Shown here: piece after piece, positions 37,453-49,328 of the stretch | How the letters are laid out: every line of letters begins with the position of its first letter | How positions within the stretch are numbered: position 1 is the stretch's first letter | Origin: Ziziphus jujuba | Taxonomy: Eukaryota; Streptophyta; Magnoliopsida; Rosales; Rhamnaceae | Reading direction: 5' to 3' | DNA length: 64,000 nt | NCBI RefSeq assembly: GCF_031755915.1 | Contig: NC_083387.1 | Location: forward strand, 13,103,001 to 13,167,000 | Notes under the pieces: generated by a model | Databases searched by the model: none | What the model saw: the letters and a program-made list of their open reading frames with translations, nothing else | What the model was told of the DNA's origin: nothing | Program-made: the position numbers and the translations under genes

Positions 37453-37645
37453 GAGTGAGGTTTAGCTTGTAATTGGAATCCTAACTATCAATTTCCTTTT
37501 TTTCCAAAAGCCTTCTAACCAGAATCTTGGAATGGGGCTTAGGTTTCAACCAGAATGGTAACTATCATTCCTTTCCCAAAGCCTTCTAATCAATCATGGA
37601 AGGAAGTCTAGCTTCCAGATTCGTAGAGTGAGGTTTAGGTGATTT
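37453..37645. repeat. Diverged short tandem repeats (~70-80 bp units)
   Basis: Units share GGTTTAG or related CTTAGG text, then an ACTATCA block followed by CC(A)AAAGCCTTCTAA(C/T)CA. Two fuller copies and a partial third are seen. Divergence is high, so unit borders are approximate. Confidence 0.5.
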
Positions 37646-37879
37646 TATAGACCATATAAATTGGGGGGTACTTTGAGTATTAAAAATATTATATTAAGTA
37701 ATTTTATATTTTTTATATATTTAAATTGTAGTATGAAAAGAATGGGATTATATAGAATCCTTTTGGAATTGTAAAAATAACTTTTCTAAACATTATTATC
37801 ATCCTAATAGCTTTAGTTTTCGAATTATTTCAAATGATAAGATTTAGTAACTAACAAAGGAGATATAAATGATTTTACT

Positions 37880-38277
37880 CTTATGATATGTTTGGGTAAT
37901 GATAAAATTGATGGAAATCTAAATTCCTTGAGAAAGTAATGATTTTCTTTTATTTGGATATTTATTATGAGGTGAAAAAGTATAGACTCAGGGAATTAGA
38001 TTCCCATTAATGTAAAAAAATATATGTAAAGTTATTCTCATATATAAATGTTTCATTTTAAAAATCCCAAAAAAATAGTTTTAATTTTTTAAGAATACGT
38101 ATTTACCTTTAGTTTGTTATATAATATTAAATTTAGTTACTTATAAGTTCCAACTGTATTACTCACTAAATATATCAATAGAAAAATTAATTCTCATGAA
38201 ACTAAATTATAGAAGACTAAATCTCGGAAATCAATTTTTTTTTTAATTTTTGATACTTTCCAAACGGAACCTTAGAA
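37880..38277. mobile_element. MITE-like element, low confidence
   Basis: The left side reads TATGTTTGGGTAATGATAAA and the complement of the right side reads AAGGTTCCGTTTGGAAAGTA, with a further inverted match of ATTGATGGAAATCTAAATTC-like text inside. Non-coding; ends are decayed. Confidence 0.35.
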
Positions 38278-38569
38278 TGTTTTAATAGAAGAATGATTGT
38301 ATACAGCTGGTGCCAAAATATTACTATTCATTTTTTACCTACCTAAAACTATGAAAGCCTCCATTGTTTAAAACGTTAACATGATATCATTTATTTATTA
38401 TATAGACGAAATATCACAGCAAGAACCTAACCAAAATTGGAAGACTTTAAAAGAAGTAAGTGTTGACTATTACCTTTTAGGATAAAGAAATTGACCAGGA
38501 AAAAACACATAAAAATCTACTACTGGAAATATTTAAAAGGAAAAGACAAGGAAGGGTAGTGAACCAATG

Positions 38570-38960
38570 TGCGCATGTTAGAAGTCCACAAAGCCTTTTA
38601 AATTAACAATGAACACCACGTGAATTAGGGAAGAAGGAAACATCCTTGACGCTAGGGGTGCGCAATACACCTTTTTATTAGATAGGGAGAGGAGGGTCTT
38701 AAAAAAAGTTTCACGTGGAGAGGTTATTTTATTGCATGGAATGGACTTTTTGACTCCAAAACGTGAGGCAACAAAATTTAAAAGCTAAGTGCTGGTTCTC
38801 ACTTTCCTTGTACCTTCCCTTTACTTCCACGTTTGCTCCACTTTTAAACACCTTTGATGTTCTATTATTTAATTCTCTCCACCCAAACACACCTTCCATT
38901 TTTGGGACACTATAAATTCTTCCGTTGGGCTCCATCCCTCACTTTTCTCTCACTTGATAT
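38570..38960 (+). promoter_or_regulatory. Promoter-like island without an identifiable gene
   Basis: Within the desert this block is less AT-rich. It contains CACGTG at 38617-38622 and 38712-38717, further ACGT cores near 38761 and 38828, and a TATA-like TATAAATT at 38911-38918 followed by a pyrimidine-rich stretch typical of a plant 5' leader. Downstream there is no open frame of gene length: the first ATG (about 38970) runs only a few codons. It may drive a non-coding RNA or be the promoter left behind by a lost gene. Confidence 0.3.
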
Positions 38961-41900
38961 ATAGGACAAATGGTGTATAATAGTATCGATTTTTTTATTA
39001 AAAAAAAAATACTGATTAACTCAATTTGTAGTGAATTAGGAATATATATATATATATATTCATTTTAGTGAATTTTATACAAGAATTTTGAGAAAATCGA
39101 GATTAGCAAGTAAAGGTTCGACTTGGTAGTACGGACACTAAATTATGTACGGCCAGCTATGCCAACACCGAAAATATGTACGGGTTTGATTTATATATGT
39201 TTTAATGATTATACACATAATAAGTTTTTTTTTTTGGCTTAACATACATATAATAAGTCTTTTATCATATTAACATGATAATTGATATTAAATTAATTAT
39301 TATTATTATTTTTTTTTAATCACAACCGTTGTATTTATTTAAATTTGTTTAATTAGTTTGGATTTGTATTTTTAAAATTATTTTTGAATGCTGATTTAAT
39401 AGATCTTTTGAATAATAGTAATAGTGGATCCATAAGAAACCAACTTTATATATTAATCTAAAATTTTGTTTTGAACTATGTTTTAGATATATTATTATAG
39501 AAGACATTGTAATGTAATAAGTGTTATAGCTTACTACTTTACTATATATGTACTTTATCATGTACTTATTGCAGTGAAATTCATATAAAAACTATATGTA
39601 TATATTTATACTGTGATAACATTTGAATTTTAATTTTACCATTTATAGAAAATCATTACACCAGTATCGAGCCCTTCATTGTTTTTAAAAAATAAGATGT
39701 TATGTATGTTTATTATTGTTTAATTATGTGATATGAAAATTGTTTGTCTTAGTATGCGTATGTATATGGGGTAGGTTTTCTTTTTACCAAGATTTTTTAT
39801 CAATATTTATAACAAGTAATCATAGTTATTAAAATGATCGAATTCAATGGTGGATAAAACATGGAAGTTTGGTCAAATTATATATATATATATATATATA
39901 TAGATATGATTAAGAATAGTTTTTAATTTCTTTGGAAAGCAGGAATTCTGACCAACTTGCAGTTTGTACCTTGTGAATACAAGATCAACAAAAGAAGGAG
40001 GTCAAACGCATTATAGGTAAGCAAGCTTCCTAGTCAGGAACACCTCAATAACTTTGTGCCAGAATATTGACTAACCTCAACTTCCCAATGAGCTTGCTAG
40101 CTTTACGAATCACGGACAAATTATTAATTTATTAAAATTACTCTACTTTGAATATTCATGTGCTTTCCATTTTGCAATAAGAAAATACTTCTTCACAACA
40201 CAAATCAAGAATAATTCTTATATAATCACCTCTTATTTATATATTAGTTTTTTATTAATGATGAAGCTGTACATGAAACTATACATTTTTTCTTTGGTTA
40301 GACAGGTGTACGTTTTATATATAATGTAATGCTAATTTTGTCTTCTTTGTAAAAGTAATAAATTTCTTCTATTCGTATACATCTTTAATAAGTAACACTA
40401 TATTGTGAAAATTAGATCGATCCAAATGGTGTTTAATTCGAATTGTTATTTCCATAATAAAGATAAAAACCAAACTATATATAATATTTTATCAATTTTT
40501 TTATTAATTTCTTCAGTTTGTGAAACATAAAAGGTTAGTCAGTCTACTTCGGATTATTTGATCAATTCAAAACAAGACAGTAGTCAGAGCAATCTATGAT
40601 GGTGATAGTGATATAAGCTTAACTCAACCTAATTATGCAACATATTCAGTGGACCCCATAACCCAATTTGTTTCAACAAACAAAAAGCAAAACCCCTTTC
40701 TCTTTTAACAATGTCTCTTTGCTCTTCCTAAAGGATGACTGGATGAGCTGTGTTGATAAGTCATAAGTCAATGTCTTCAACCCATTTACTTCAATTCCAT
40801 AAAAAAAAACCTAACCAACAATGCAAAACACAAATTCTCTCTATTCTCCCAAATTAATTAAATAATAATGCTTTTCTTTTGAAATTAAAGATGTAAGAAT
40901 TAAACTTTTAGATTACTTCTTTGAAAACAATGTACATTGCCACTGGATTATTTCCATGGAGATTTACAAGTAATGTTAGGACTACTAAATTTGTATCAAA
41001 TTTTGTTTAGAAAATGATGCAGTAAAAAATTAGTTAATAAAAAAATATATCCCATATTTACAAAAAAAATACGAACTCATTTACATCATGTTCAAATTTA
41101 GTGACCATAGCATTATTGTAAATTTAAACATTTTCACCTATGTTGAAAAACAAAAACCCAAAAGGTGGTAGCCAGCTAGGTTTGGAAAATCTGAATAGGA
41201 TATGCCTCCAAAGATTTTGACATTAGAGATAGAGCTCTTCAAAACCGGCAAGAAATCGACCCAGGTGCAGCTGTTGGTACGTGCACGCCACAGCAATTAC
41301 ATAATTTCTGCACCGGGTGTGCACCAAAAAAGTAGGTTAGAAATAATAAAAATAATAATAATACTAATAAAAAGTCTATAAAAATTAGTTATCCGGATGA
41401 CAATTTTTGGAGTTTTTCACCCAACTTTTTTCAAATATATATAAAATATATTTTTTGGATCTTCCGTGTATTTCTTTTATATGGAAATTCATACGCATAT
41501 TTTGGATACGTACAAGCATTTTCCACAATTTCGTGAACAATTAAATCTTTCCATGCGGCATTCGTTACACAAAGTCATCCAAAACTTAGAAAACAAAAAC
41601 TAAAATTGGTATAAATTAATTAATTAATTGATTTATTTACATATATAATATTTATACACACAAAACTCAAGGAAAGAGAAAATGAAATTATTAAAGAGGG
41701 GGAGTTGGGAGTGAGGTCACATGGAAGGACTAGAGGGATAATGTAATGTCGGTTGAACAATGTTATAAATTATACGTTAGATTCTTCATTTTGTTACCTA
41801 ACAGGAAAATAAAAAATAAAAAAAATAAAGATTCTTATTTATAATATATATATATATATAGTCTTATTAAACGATATTATTATATGATAGCGACGGTTGC

Positions 41901-43612
41901 TATACTAATAGTCTGTGCTATTATAATCAACTGTATTGTCCCGTGTACTTTTATTCTTTTCTCTCGTTTCTTTTTTATTTTCTGGGGCATAAGCCATAAA
42001 GTCCCTTTTAATTACATAAACGTGATGGGTGAACAGTTTTAAGCTTTAATTGTATCTGTTGGAATATAATATTTCGTGTAAATACATATTTTATGGGACA
42101 CGTCTCGATAGTTTGAACTTTTAGATAATAATTTATTATGTATGTTGGTTGTATGGTAGAAAATCTATATTTTGTAAAAAAGTACAGTGTTTTTCTTTAT
42201 ATATATATATATATACATATATAAATATATATAATATGATTGGCCTGGGAAAACAACAAATATTTCCATTCCAATATAGTATTTTTTTTTTAAAACAATA
42301 ATTTCTAAACTGCAATATAATAATATAAACTATAAAGTTTTATAAAAAAAAAAGTATTTTTGCCATTAAACCTTTTTTATGCACGAATTTGTAATATTAT
42401 TATGAAAAATTAATCATTAATTGTTTAAAATATGATACAAATCTAAGCAAATTTAAATTTAATATATACGTCTTTGAATCTTAATTAATCTTCTAATGAA
42501 TTTATCACGAGATCCCAAAAGATAAAAAATAAATAAATAAATAAATAAATGAAGAAGCAACTTCCCAAATGGAAGGAAGTAGTATATATATTGTCACACA
42601 TCTCTTTTTCTTGATAATTAGTTTCCAGTTTTGGACAAAAATTAAAATTAAAATTAAAATTAAAGAAAACGGATATTTTCATTTGTTTTCAAATTTTGAT
42701 GTTCCTTAATAAAAGCCTGCTTTTAATTTTGGCTTCAATAAATAAGATTGAAAAGATCAGGTGATTGATTTATATCATATAGAATGATTGCTTAGAATTT
42801 TAGCACATAATTATTGTACCGCAAAACAAACAACAGGTCAAACACTGAAGGAACCATGGAGGAACTAACCCACACGTGGTTCTCCTATCATACAACAACT
42901 TGCGAATCCTGTGAGTCCTATGGCGGTTCTTTTCCAACTCACTCTCTCTATATATATATATATATAATTGAACTAATAAAGATATTAACATAATATTTAA
43001 AAAATAAAAATAAACCCCCCTCCCCACCCAAAAAAAAAAGAAGTAAAAATACAGAAGATTATAAAGAGTATATAAAAAATCTAAAAAGTTGAAGCTCAAT
43101 TAATAGTATGCAAAATGTTGGTCACCTAAAATAAATGCATACTGCTCAGTGGTCCTTCCTCTTTTAAAACACATATACCGACATTTTTTTTATTACAAAA
43201 ATTAACTTGTACAAGTTGTTCCCAAACGACATTTTTTATCATTGCTAAAATGCCATAAAAATAAAGATATTTTTCTAATATAAATTGAAACAAAAAGGCA
43301 ATTTTGTTTTTGGCAGCTCTGAAATCATTTTCAAAACCATATTTGAGTGAGATACCATTTCTAGAAAAGTTAGAATTGATTTTGGAAGAGCTAGAATTTG
43401 GATTACTTTTATCTTCAAATTGTTTTAGACAACGTATGACCAAAAAAAACAAAAACAAAAAGAAGTTTGCCAAATTTAATTAGTTGGTATAAGCTTTCAT
43501 GACAGAGTTGAAACAATCACTTTTTGTAATTGTTTACTTATTTAGTGCTTGTTTTTTTAATAAGAAAAATTAAAATAAATAAAGTTAAAACAGCTGGGAA
43601 GGTACGGTGAAG
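38961..43612. other. AT-rich gene desert, second part
   Basis: No supported gene. AT microsatellites near 39041-39058, 39881-39902, 41845-41862, 42200-42235 and 42949-42966; an ATAA/AAAT run near 42528-42550. A small inverted pair GGTGCAG (41264) / CTGCACC (41318) has no further hairpin support. Confidence 0.4.
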
Positions 43613-43632
43613 TGAGAGAGAGAGAGAGAGAG
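43613..43632. repeat. (GA)n microsatellite
   Basis: GA dinucleotides at the distal edge of the GH3 promoter region. Confidence 0.9.
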
Positions 43633-43659
43633 ATAGAGGAGGCACAGGCACCAATTGAA

Positions 43660-44130
43660 GCAAATGGCTCACGTGGAAGGGCTGCGAATACAAAAACAAG
43701 AGGTGCCTGGTACGCCGGCATGCCATCGCTGTCGAAACCCAACACTTTTACCAGAAAAGTGACGCGTGGTTGGGGCTGACGCGTAACACCCTTACAAAAT
43801 TTCCCGCTTGTAATCCCTTTTGCTCCGCTGACATGGCGGTCATCTTGACCCCACATGCCTTCCTCATTTCAGGCCCTGTCTACGTGTTGTGGACCCCACT
43901 TTGTCCCCTTTCTTCCCTGCACCTTTGGTCTTTATGTTTTTTTACTCTCCCTCCTACCCCTACCCCTACCCCTACCCCTACCCCTACCCCTACCTCCAAT
44001 CCAAAATTTCAATCATCCTTTTGCTCCTCCTAAATGGAAACCCCCCCATTTACGTGGCGACACATGACGTGGCACTTCTCACACGCCCTGCTCCCTTATT
44101 TCTCCCCCTATTAATACTCCCTCCCACCCC
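43660..44130 (+). promoter_or_regulatory. GH3 promoter with auxin-response-type and bZIP motifs
   Basis: Motifs upstream of the GH3 start: CACGTG at 43670-43675; TGTCG at 43730-43734; TGACGCGT twice at 43760-43767 and 43777-43784; TGTC followed directly by TACGTG at 43877-43886; ACGTGGC at 44052-44058 overlapping CGACA (complement TGTCG) at 44058-44062; and TGACGTGGCA at 44065-44074. TGTCNN is the ARF-binding core, and soybean GH3 promoters are known to combine it with bZIP sites. A TATA-like TATTAATA lies at 44109-44116. Functional use is inferred. Confidence 0.5.
43955..43994. repeat. (TACCCC)n hexamer array
   Basis: Six consecutive TACCCC units plus a partial seventh. The minus strand carries six runs of GGGG separated by TA, a strong G-quadruplex-type pattern. 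It is not the plant telomere repeat (CCCTAAA). Confidence 0.9.
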
Positions 44131-44181
44131 CACCCACTTCCTCATCAACCTAACTTTTCAACTCTCTCTTCCAATTTCAAT

Positions 44182-44209
44182 TTCTCTCTCTCTCTCTCTC
44201 TCTCTCTCT
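44182..44209. repeat. (CT)n microsatellite in probable GH3 5' leader
   Basis: CT dinucleotides about 95 bases before the GH3 start codon; pyrimidine-rich leaders of this kind are common in plant genes. Confidence 0.9.
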
Positions 44210-44301
44210 GAAACACTCTCTTTCTCTCTCCCTCTCTGTTCTTTAGATATTACACGCATTCTCTTTTTCTCATAAAAGAAACCTTGCAGTACTCGTTACA
44301 A

Positions 44302-46333
44302 ATGGCTGTTGACTCTGCTCTTTCTTCACCTCTCGGCCCACCGGCCTGCGAGAAAGACGCGAAAGCTCTTCAATTCATCGAGGAAATGACTCGCAATGCC
44401 GACGCCGTCCAAGAGACGGTGTTGGCCGAAATCTTGAGCCGTAACGCCAAGACTGAGTACCTGAAAAGGTTCAAACTCGACGGTGCTAACGACCGCGAAA
44501 CTTACAAATCCAAACTGCCTGTGATTACCTATGAGGATCTTCAGCCTGAAATTCAGCGAATTGCAAATGGAGATCGCTCTGCTATTTTGTCGGCTCACCC
44601 TGTATCCGAATTCCTCACCAGGTGAGAATATATATATATAACATTGACTCAGTCATATTGCTCAGATTTCTTTATTTAATTTTGATTCTGATTTTTTATT
44701 GAATTATTTTTCACACAGTTCGGGGACTTCGGCTGGTGAAAGAAAGCTCATGCCAACAATTCAGGAAGAGCTGGATCGTCGTCAACTTCTGTACAGCTTG
44801 CTCATGCCAGTGATGAACCTGTAAGTTAAAGAAAACTTTTTTCAGCGCATTTAACGGATTTTTTTATTTTATTTTATTATTTCTTTGCTGTTTATTCAAT
44901 TTTTCTCCTTTTTAATTATTTTTAAAAAATAAATGTTTGACCGCGTAATTTTTTAATGGAACAGTTACGTGCCGGGTTTGGACAAAGGCAAAGGGCTATA
45001 CTTCTTGTTCGTGAAGTCCGAAACAAAGACACCGGGAGGGCTCTTGGCCCGACCCGTCCTCACCAGCTACTACAAGAGCGAACATTTCAAGACCCGACCA
45101 TACGACCCGTACAATGTCTACACAAGCCCAAATGAAGCCATCCTCTGCGCCGACTCTTTCCAGAGCATGTACACCCAGATGCTCTGCGGCCTCTTGGAGC
45201 GCCAACAAGTCCTTCGACTCGGCGCCGTTTTCGCTTCTGGTCTCCTCCGAGCCATCCGGTTCCTCCAGCTCAACTGGCGGCTACTCGCCGACGACATAAG
45301 AACTGGAACACTGAACCCCAAAATAACCGACCCGGCCATAAAGGACTGCATGGTCCGGATCCTTAAACCCGACCCGGAACTTGCGGAGTTCGTTTCCAGC
45401 GAGTGTTCCAAGGAAAATTGGGAGGGAATCATAACCAGAATCTGGCCGAACACCAAATATCTAGACGTGATCGTCACCGGAGCAATGGCTCAGTACATTC
45501 CGACCCTGGATTACTACAGCGGCGGATTGCCGATGGCGTGTACGATGTACGCGTCGTCGGAGTGCTATTTCGGACTCAATCTGAACCCGATGTGCAAACC
45601 CTCCGAAGTCTCATACACCATAATGCCAAACATGGCCTACTTCGAGTTCCTCCCCCACGAGCCTACTAACTCGTCCGGGGACTCGTCGCCGAAACTCGTC
45701 GACATGGTGGACGTCGAGATGGGAAAGGAATACGAGCTGGTTATCACCACCTACGCCGGACTCTACCGGTACCGGGTCGGCGACATACTCCGGGTCACCG
45801 GATTCCACAATTCGGCGCCGCAATTCCACTTCGTGAGGAGGAAGAACGTCTTGCTCAGCATCGATTCCGACAAGACCGACGAGGCCGAATTGCAGAAGGC
45901 CGTCGAGAACGCTTCCAAACTCCTCACCGAATTCAACACCAGCGTCGTCGAGTACACGAGCTACGCCGACACGGGGACGATTCCGGGGCACTACGTGATC
46001 TACTGGGAATTGCTGGTGAAAGACCAAGCCAACTCGCCGAGCGGCGAGTTGCTGAACCGGTGCTGTTTAGCTATGGAGGAATCGCTGAACTCGGTGTACA
46101 GACAAGGCCGAGTGGCGGACAACTCGATCGGACCGCTGGAGATACGTGTGGTGAAAAACGGCACGTTTGAGGAGCTGATGGACTACGCGATCTCAAGAGG
46201 GGCGTCTATCAACCAGTATAAGGTGCCGAGGTGTGTGAATTTTACTCCCATCATGGAGCTTTTGGATTCTAGAGTAGTCTCGGCGCATTTTAGCCCCGCC
46301 TTGCCACATTGGACTCCAGAAAGGAGACGGTAA
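44302..46333 (+). CDS. GH3.1: GH3 indole-3-acetic acid-amido synthetase (GH3.1-like), three exons
   Basis: Exons 44302-44621, 44719-44820 and 44965-46333 join in frame to 1791 bases, 596 residues, normal for group II GH3 enzymes. The ANL-superfamily motifs are visible: [10 protein letters not shown] (about 107-116, ATP loop), YASSE (336-340) and YRVGDIL (410-416). The C-terminus ends [13 protein letters not shown], as in GH3.1-type proteins. These cytosolic enzymes adenylate indole-3-acetic acid and conjugate it to amino acids, lowering active auxin, and are themselves auxin-induced (family knowledge). Exon 3 is GC-rich with G/C third positions, unlike the AT-rich surroundings. Start chosen at the ATG giving [21 protein letters not shown]; the frame upstream has no ATG. 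Paralogue number is less certain than the enzyme class. Confidence 0.95.
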
Positions 46334-48610
46334 AAATATATAATAATAATAAATTTCACTCGAAACTAATTAACTGTTATGTGTCTTAAGTCAACAAGGT
46401 GGTCAATTGTCATACAGGTTTTATTTTTCTATAAATTTAATTTTTAGGAAAACAAAATTTACATTTTAGGTCTTTTTTTTTTTTTTTCTTTTTTCTTTTT
46501 AATGGGTAGGAGTATTATTGTGGAAAAAAGTAGAGTATAAAAATGTAAGTTTGATTAGGACGTTTGTTGTTCAGGTTTTGTATTTTGGGTTCAATTAAAC
46601 TGTGGAAAAGAAGTTGTGGGTTTTATCCTTTGTCAATTGTTACTTTTCACGTAATGGAAAGTTTGTAATTGAATGAAAGAGGATAAACCTTTGCTTTTGG
46701 TTCTTTTTCACATGCTTATCCCCATCATATATGCACCACAATTATTATTATTTTTTTTCACCTGCTTTTCCCTCTATTATTGTTGTTGGCTTTATTTATG
46801 ATTCCCTTTTCCAACTTCCCAAAATATATATATATATATATATATATACAAAGATATGGATTTCAAAATTTAAATGGAGCTTTATTTTTCCATTAAATTT
46901 CTATATAAATAAACAAACAGTCTGTTTTTTTATGCAAATGTAATAAAATATGAATATAATTTTAGATGATGGTATTTTAAAAAAAATCATAATTAATAAT
47001 AGTAAATAATAGAAATTTATATGATGGTTTTTTAAAAATCAATTTTTTTAAGCGGACGTCTGCATTAGAAAATTATTGAATAAACAAATAATGTATGTAT
47101 AAATGAAGATTTCAATTGTCAACTACTAATTATGAAATAATGCCTCATCATATGCGATGGAGAGGCATTTTTGTGTAGAGAGGTGTTTTGTGAGATGAAA
47201 GTGTTCTGAATGGCAACAAAAAACTGACAACATATGTGTTATATATGGACTGATGATGAGCCGGTTCTTCAGTTCTAATGGATTAACATCCATTATCTCG
47301 TTATTTAAAACAAAAGTTTCTTAGCTTTGAAACAACTAAGTAAGAAATTTCAGAAAAAGAAGTAGTTACATTTCATATCAGCTTTTTATGTTACTAATTC
47401 ATATTATCTAATTTTATTTAATAGTCTTCCATTTTGTTTGCTTTTTGTCTTTTATTTAGTAAATCAATCCCATAATGTAATTATTTATTTATTTATTTTT
47501 ATAACTTTATGGGTGAAAGTTCACTGCAAAGCTAAATGCTATATGTTTAACTATAACCATTGACATTTTATATATTTTTCGTTCAAATTTAAACATCTTT
47601 TGCTCCCAATAGAAAGTTCATCGTCTTCCATAAGAAAAGGCTGAGTTTAAATCTCCTACTCCAACATGGAAAAACCGAATAAAACTATATAAAAAATAAA
47701 TTCAAACTTCTTTGTCATATGGCTATATAGAAAGACAAAGATAATTCTGTCCTGAAAATATATACGGCCTTAAATTAAATTTTTTTTTTTAAATGAAGAA
47801 AAAAAAGTTTTCTTAATCAAGATAATTTACACTTTTTATTTAGGATATCGTATAATTAATGATAAGCTACTGATAGGATGAAAATTTGTGATGGTTTATG
47901 AATATATATGTATAGAAAAATCTTCTTTCCTGAAACAATATTAGAGAAACAAAATAAGAGAAAGATAAAAAAAAAAAAAAAAGAAAACCATAATAGACGG
48001 GTAAAGTTACAATATTGTAGTGATTTTTGGTCCCAAATTCTTCATTCAATATTCTCATGATTTCACCTCTTTAATCACCATCATTAATATTCCCATTACT
48101 TGCCTTTTAAACTTTCAAGATTCTTTGTATAAGAAAGTAGCCGACGATGAAATAGAAAAAATTGAAAAGAGGAGGCCTACTCACCCATACATATCTCAAA
48201 TTGGGTGGTGAAAACCAAAGAAAACCATACGTGAAACGTGCACTATTATCTTTATTTTTATTACATGTGGTGGTGGGAGCCTCACCTCTCTTTCCATCCT
48301 CATCATTTTCTCTTTGAGATTAGTCTTTCTTTCTCGCTACTTTCCACAATTATATATCAATATATATAAATATGTATACAAACTTTTTGACTAAATTCAA
48401 GTGCTTGTCCCTACAAAAGTAAAACCCTCCAATAGACCAAGGCCATCACCTGGAAAAAAAAAGTTTCAGGTGCTTCCAATTATCACAAAATTGAAATTTG
48501 CATAAATATCAGTGGATAATGAATTCACCACTAATGAATTGGATTTCAATAACAATATTCTGACAATGTGTTCTTTAAGGTGTTAGTTGTAATTTAATAT
48601 TGACTAGTTT
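46334..48610. other. GH3 3' flank and AT-rich intergenic DNA
   Basis: The first ~350 bases are probably 3' untranslated region. Then AT-rich DNA with an AT run at 46824-46849. No gene supported. A less AT-rich patch at 48190-48340 contains ACGTG-type text but no following gene. Confidence 0.4.
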
Positions 48611-49328
48611 GAGTTAATTACACTTTGCATCCTCAAATTTAAAACCAATTTAATATGTTTTAATGTGTTAATTTTATGGGATTTATTATATTTCAATCTA
48701 ATTTTGGAAAATTGTATTTCCAATCCAATCTAAAATCTTGCAATTTAAGTCATCAAGTTTCAATTTACATAATTGGAATTTTTGCTAAAGGTAAACAACT
48801 CTATCTCATTTGACTAGTATTACAATGCAATTTGGTTCTATTTATAGAATTTAGGCTATCTAGTTTCAAATTTGTGTGATTTGAACCTTCTACTTTTAAA
48901 TATTTGCATTTTAGAGTGGTTCAATCATTAATTGCCGTTAGCCCCAAAAAAAAAAAAAAAAAAACACAAATTGGATCAAGATGCGATAAATTAAAATTTG
49001 AAAGTAAAAAATGTAACATCTCCAAATTAGAGGATATTAAAATGCAATAAACCATTTATTATATTTTTGTCCAATAAGATTTTTGATAAATGGCATTAAA
49101 TGCAAGGCCAAAAATATATGATAAGAAGATGCAAATGTTTTTAAAAATAATTGTTTAAATTGAAAGAATTGGACGAAATTGCATTTAATCTCATTTACTA
49201 AAGTGGGATTGAGTGGTTAACCACCCCTAATCAAAGAATCCAATCTAAATCTAATTGAAACATTTTAAACTTTGGAATTTAAAATGCAACTACGTCAAAT
49301 TAAGAGTATGCTAAAGTACAATTAATCA
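48611..49328. mobile_element. MITE with ~33-bp terminal inverted repeats
   Basis: The left end is GAGTTAATTACACTTTGCAT and the complement of the right end is GATTAATTGTACTTTAGCAT, with similarity continuing through CCTCAAATTT / ACTCTTAATTT. A second, internal near-copy of the right end lies near 49015-49055. The interior is non-coding. The TTAATTGCACTTT-type end recurs in many plant non-autonomous elements. Confidence 0.6.

Noticed and set aside
39110..39135. tRNA T-loop-like GGTTCGA
   Set aside because: No matching acceptor, D or anticodon arms upstream; chance occurrence. No tRNA, rRNA or snoRNA was found in the window.
41264..41324. Possible microRNA hairpin from GGTGCAG/CTGCACC
   Set aside because: Pairing is limited to about seven bases with a large unpaired loop; no known plant microRNA sequence is recognised.
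43955..43994. Interstitial telomere repeat
   Set aside because: The unit is TACCCC, not the plant CCCTAAA; six-base periodicity without the telomeric sequence.
44996..46027. Long minus-strand frames of 70-138 residues opposite GH3 exon 3
   Set aside because: They are antisense shadows caused by high GC and few stop codons; the plus strand encodes a complete GH3 enzyme with all motifs.
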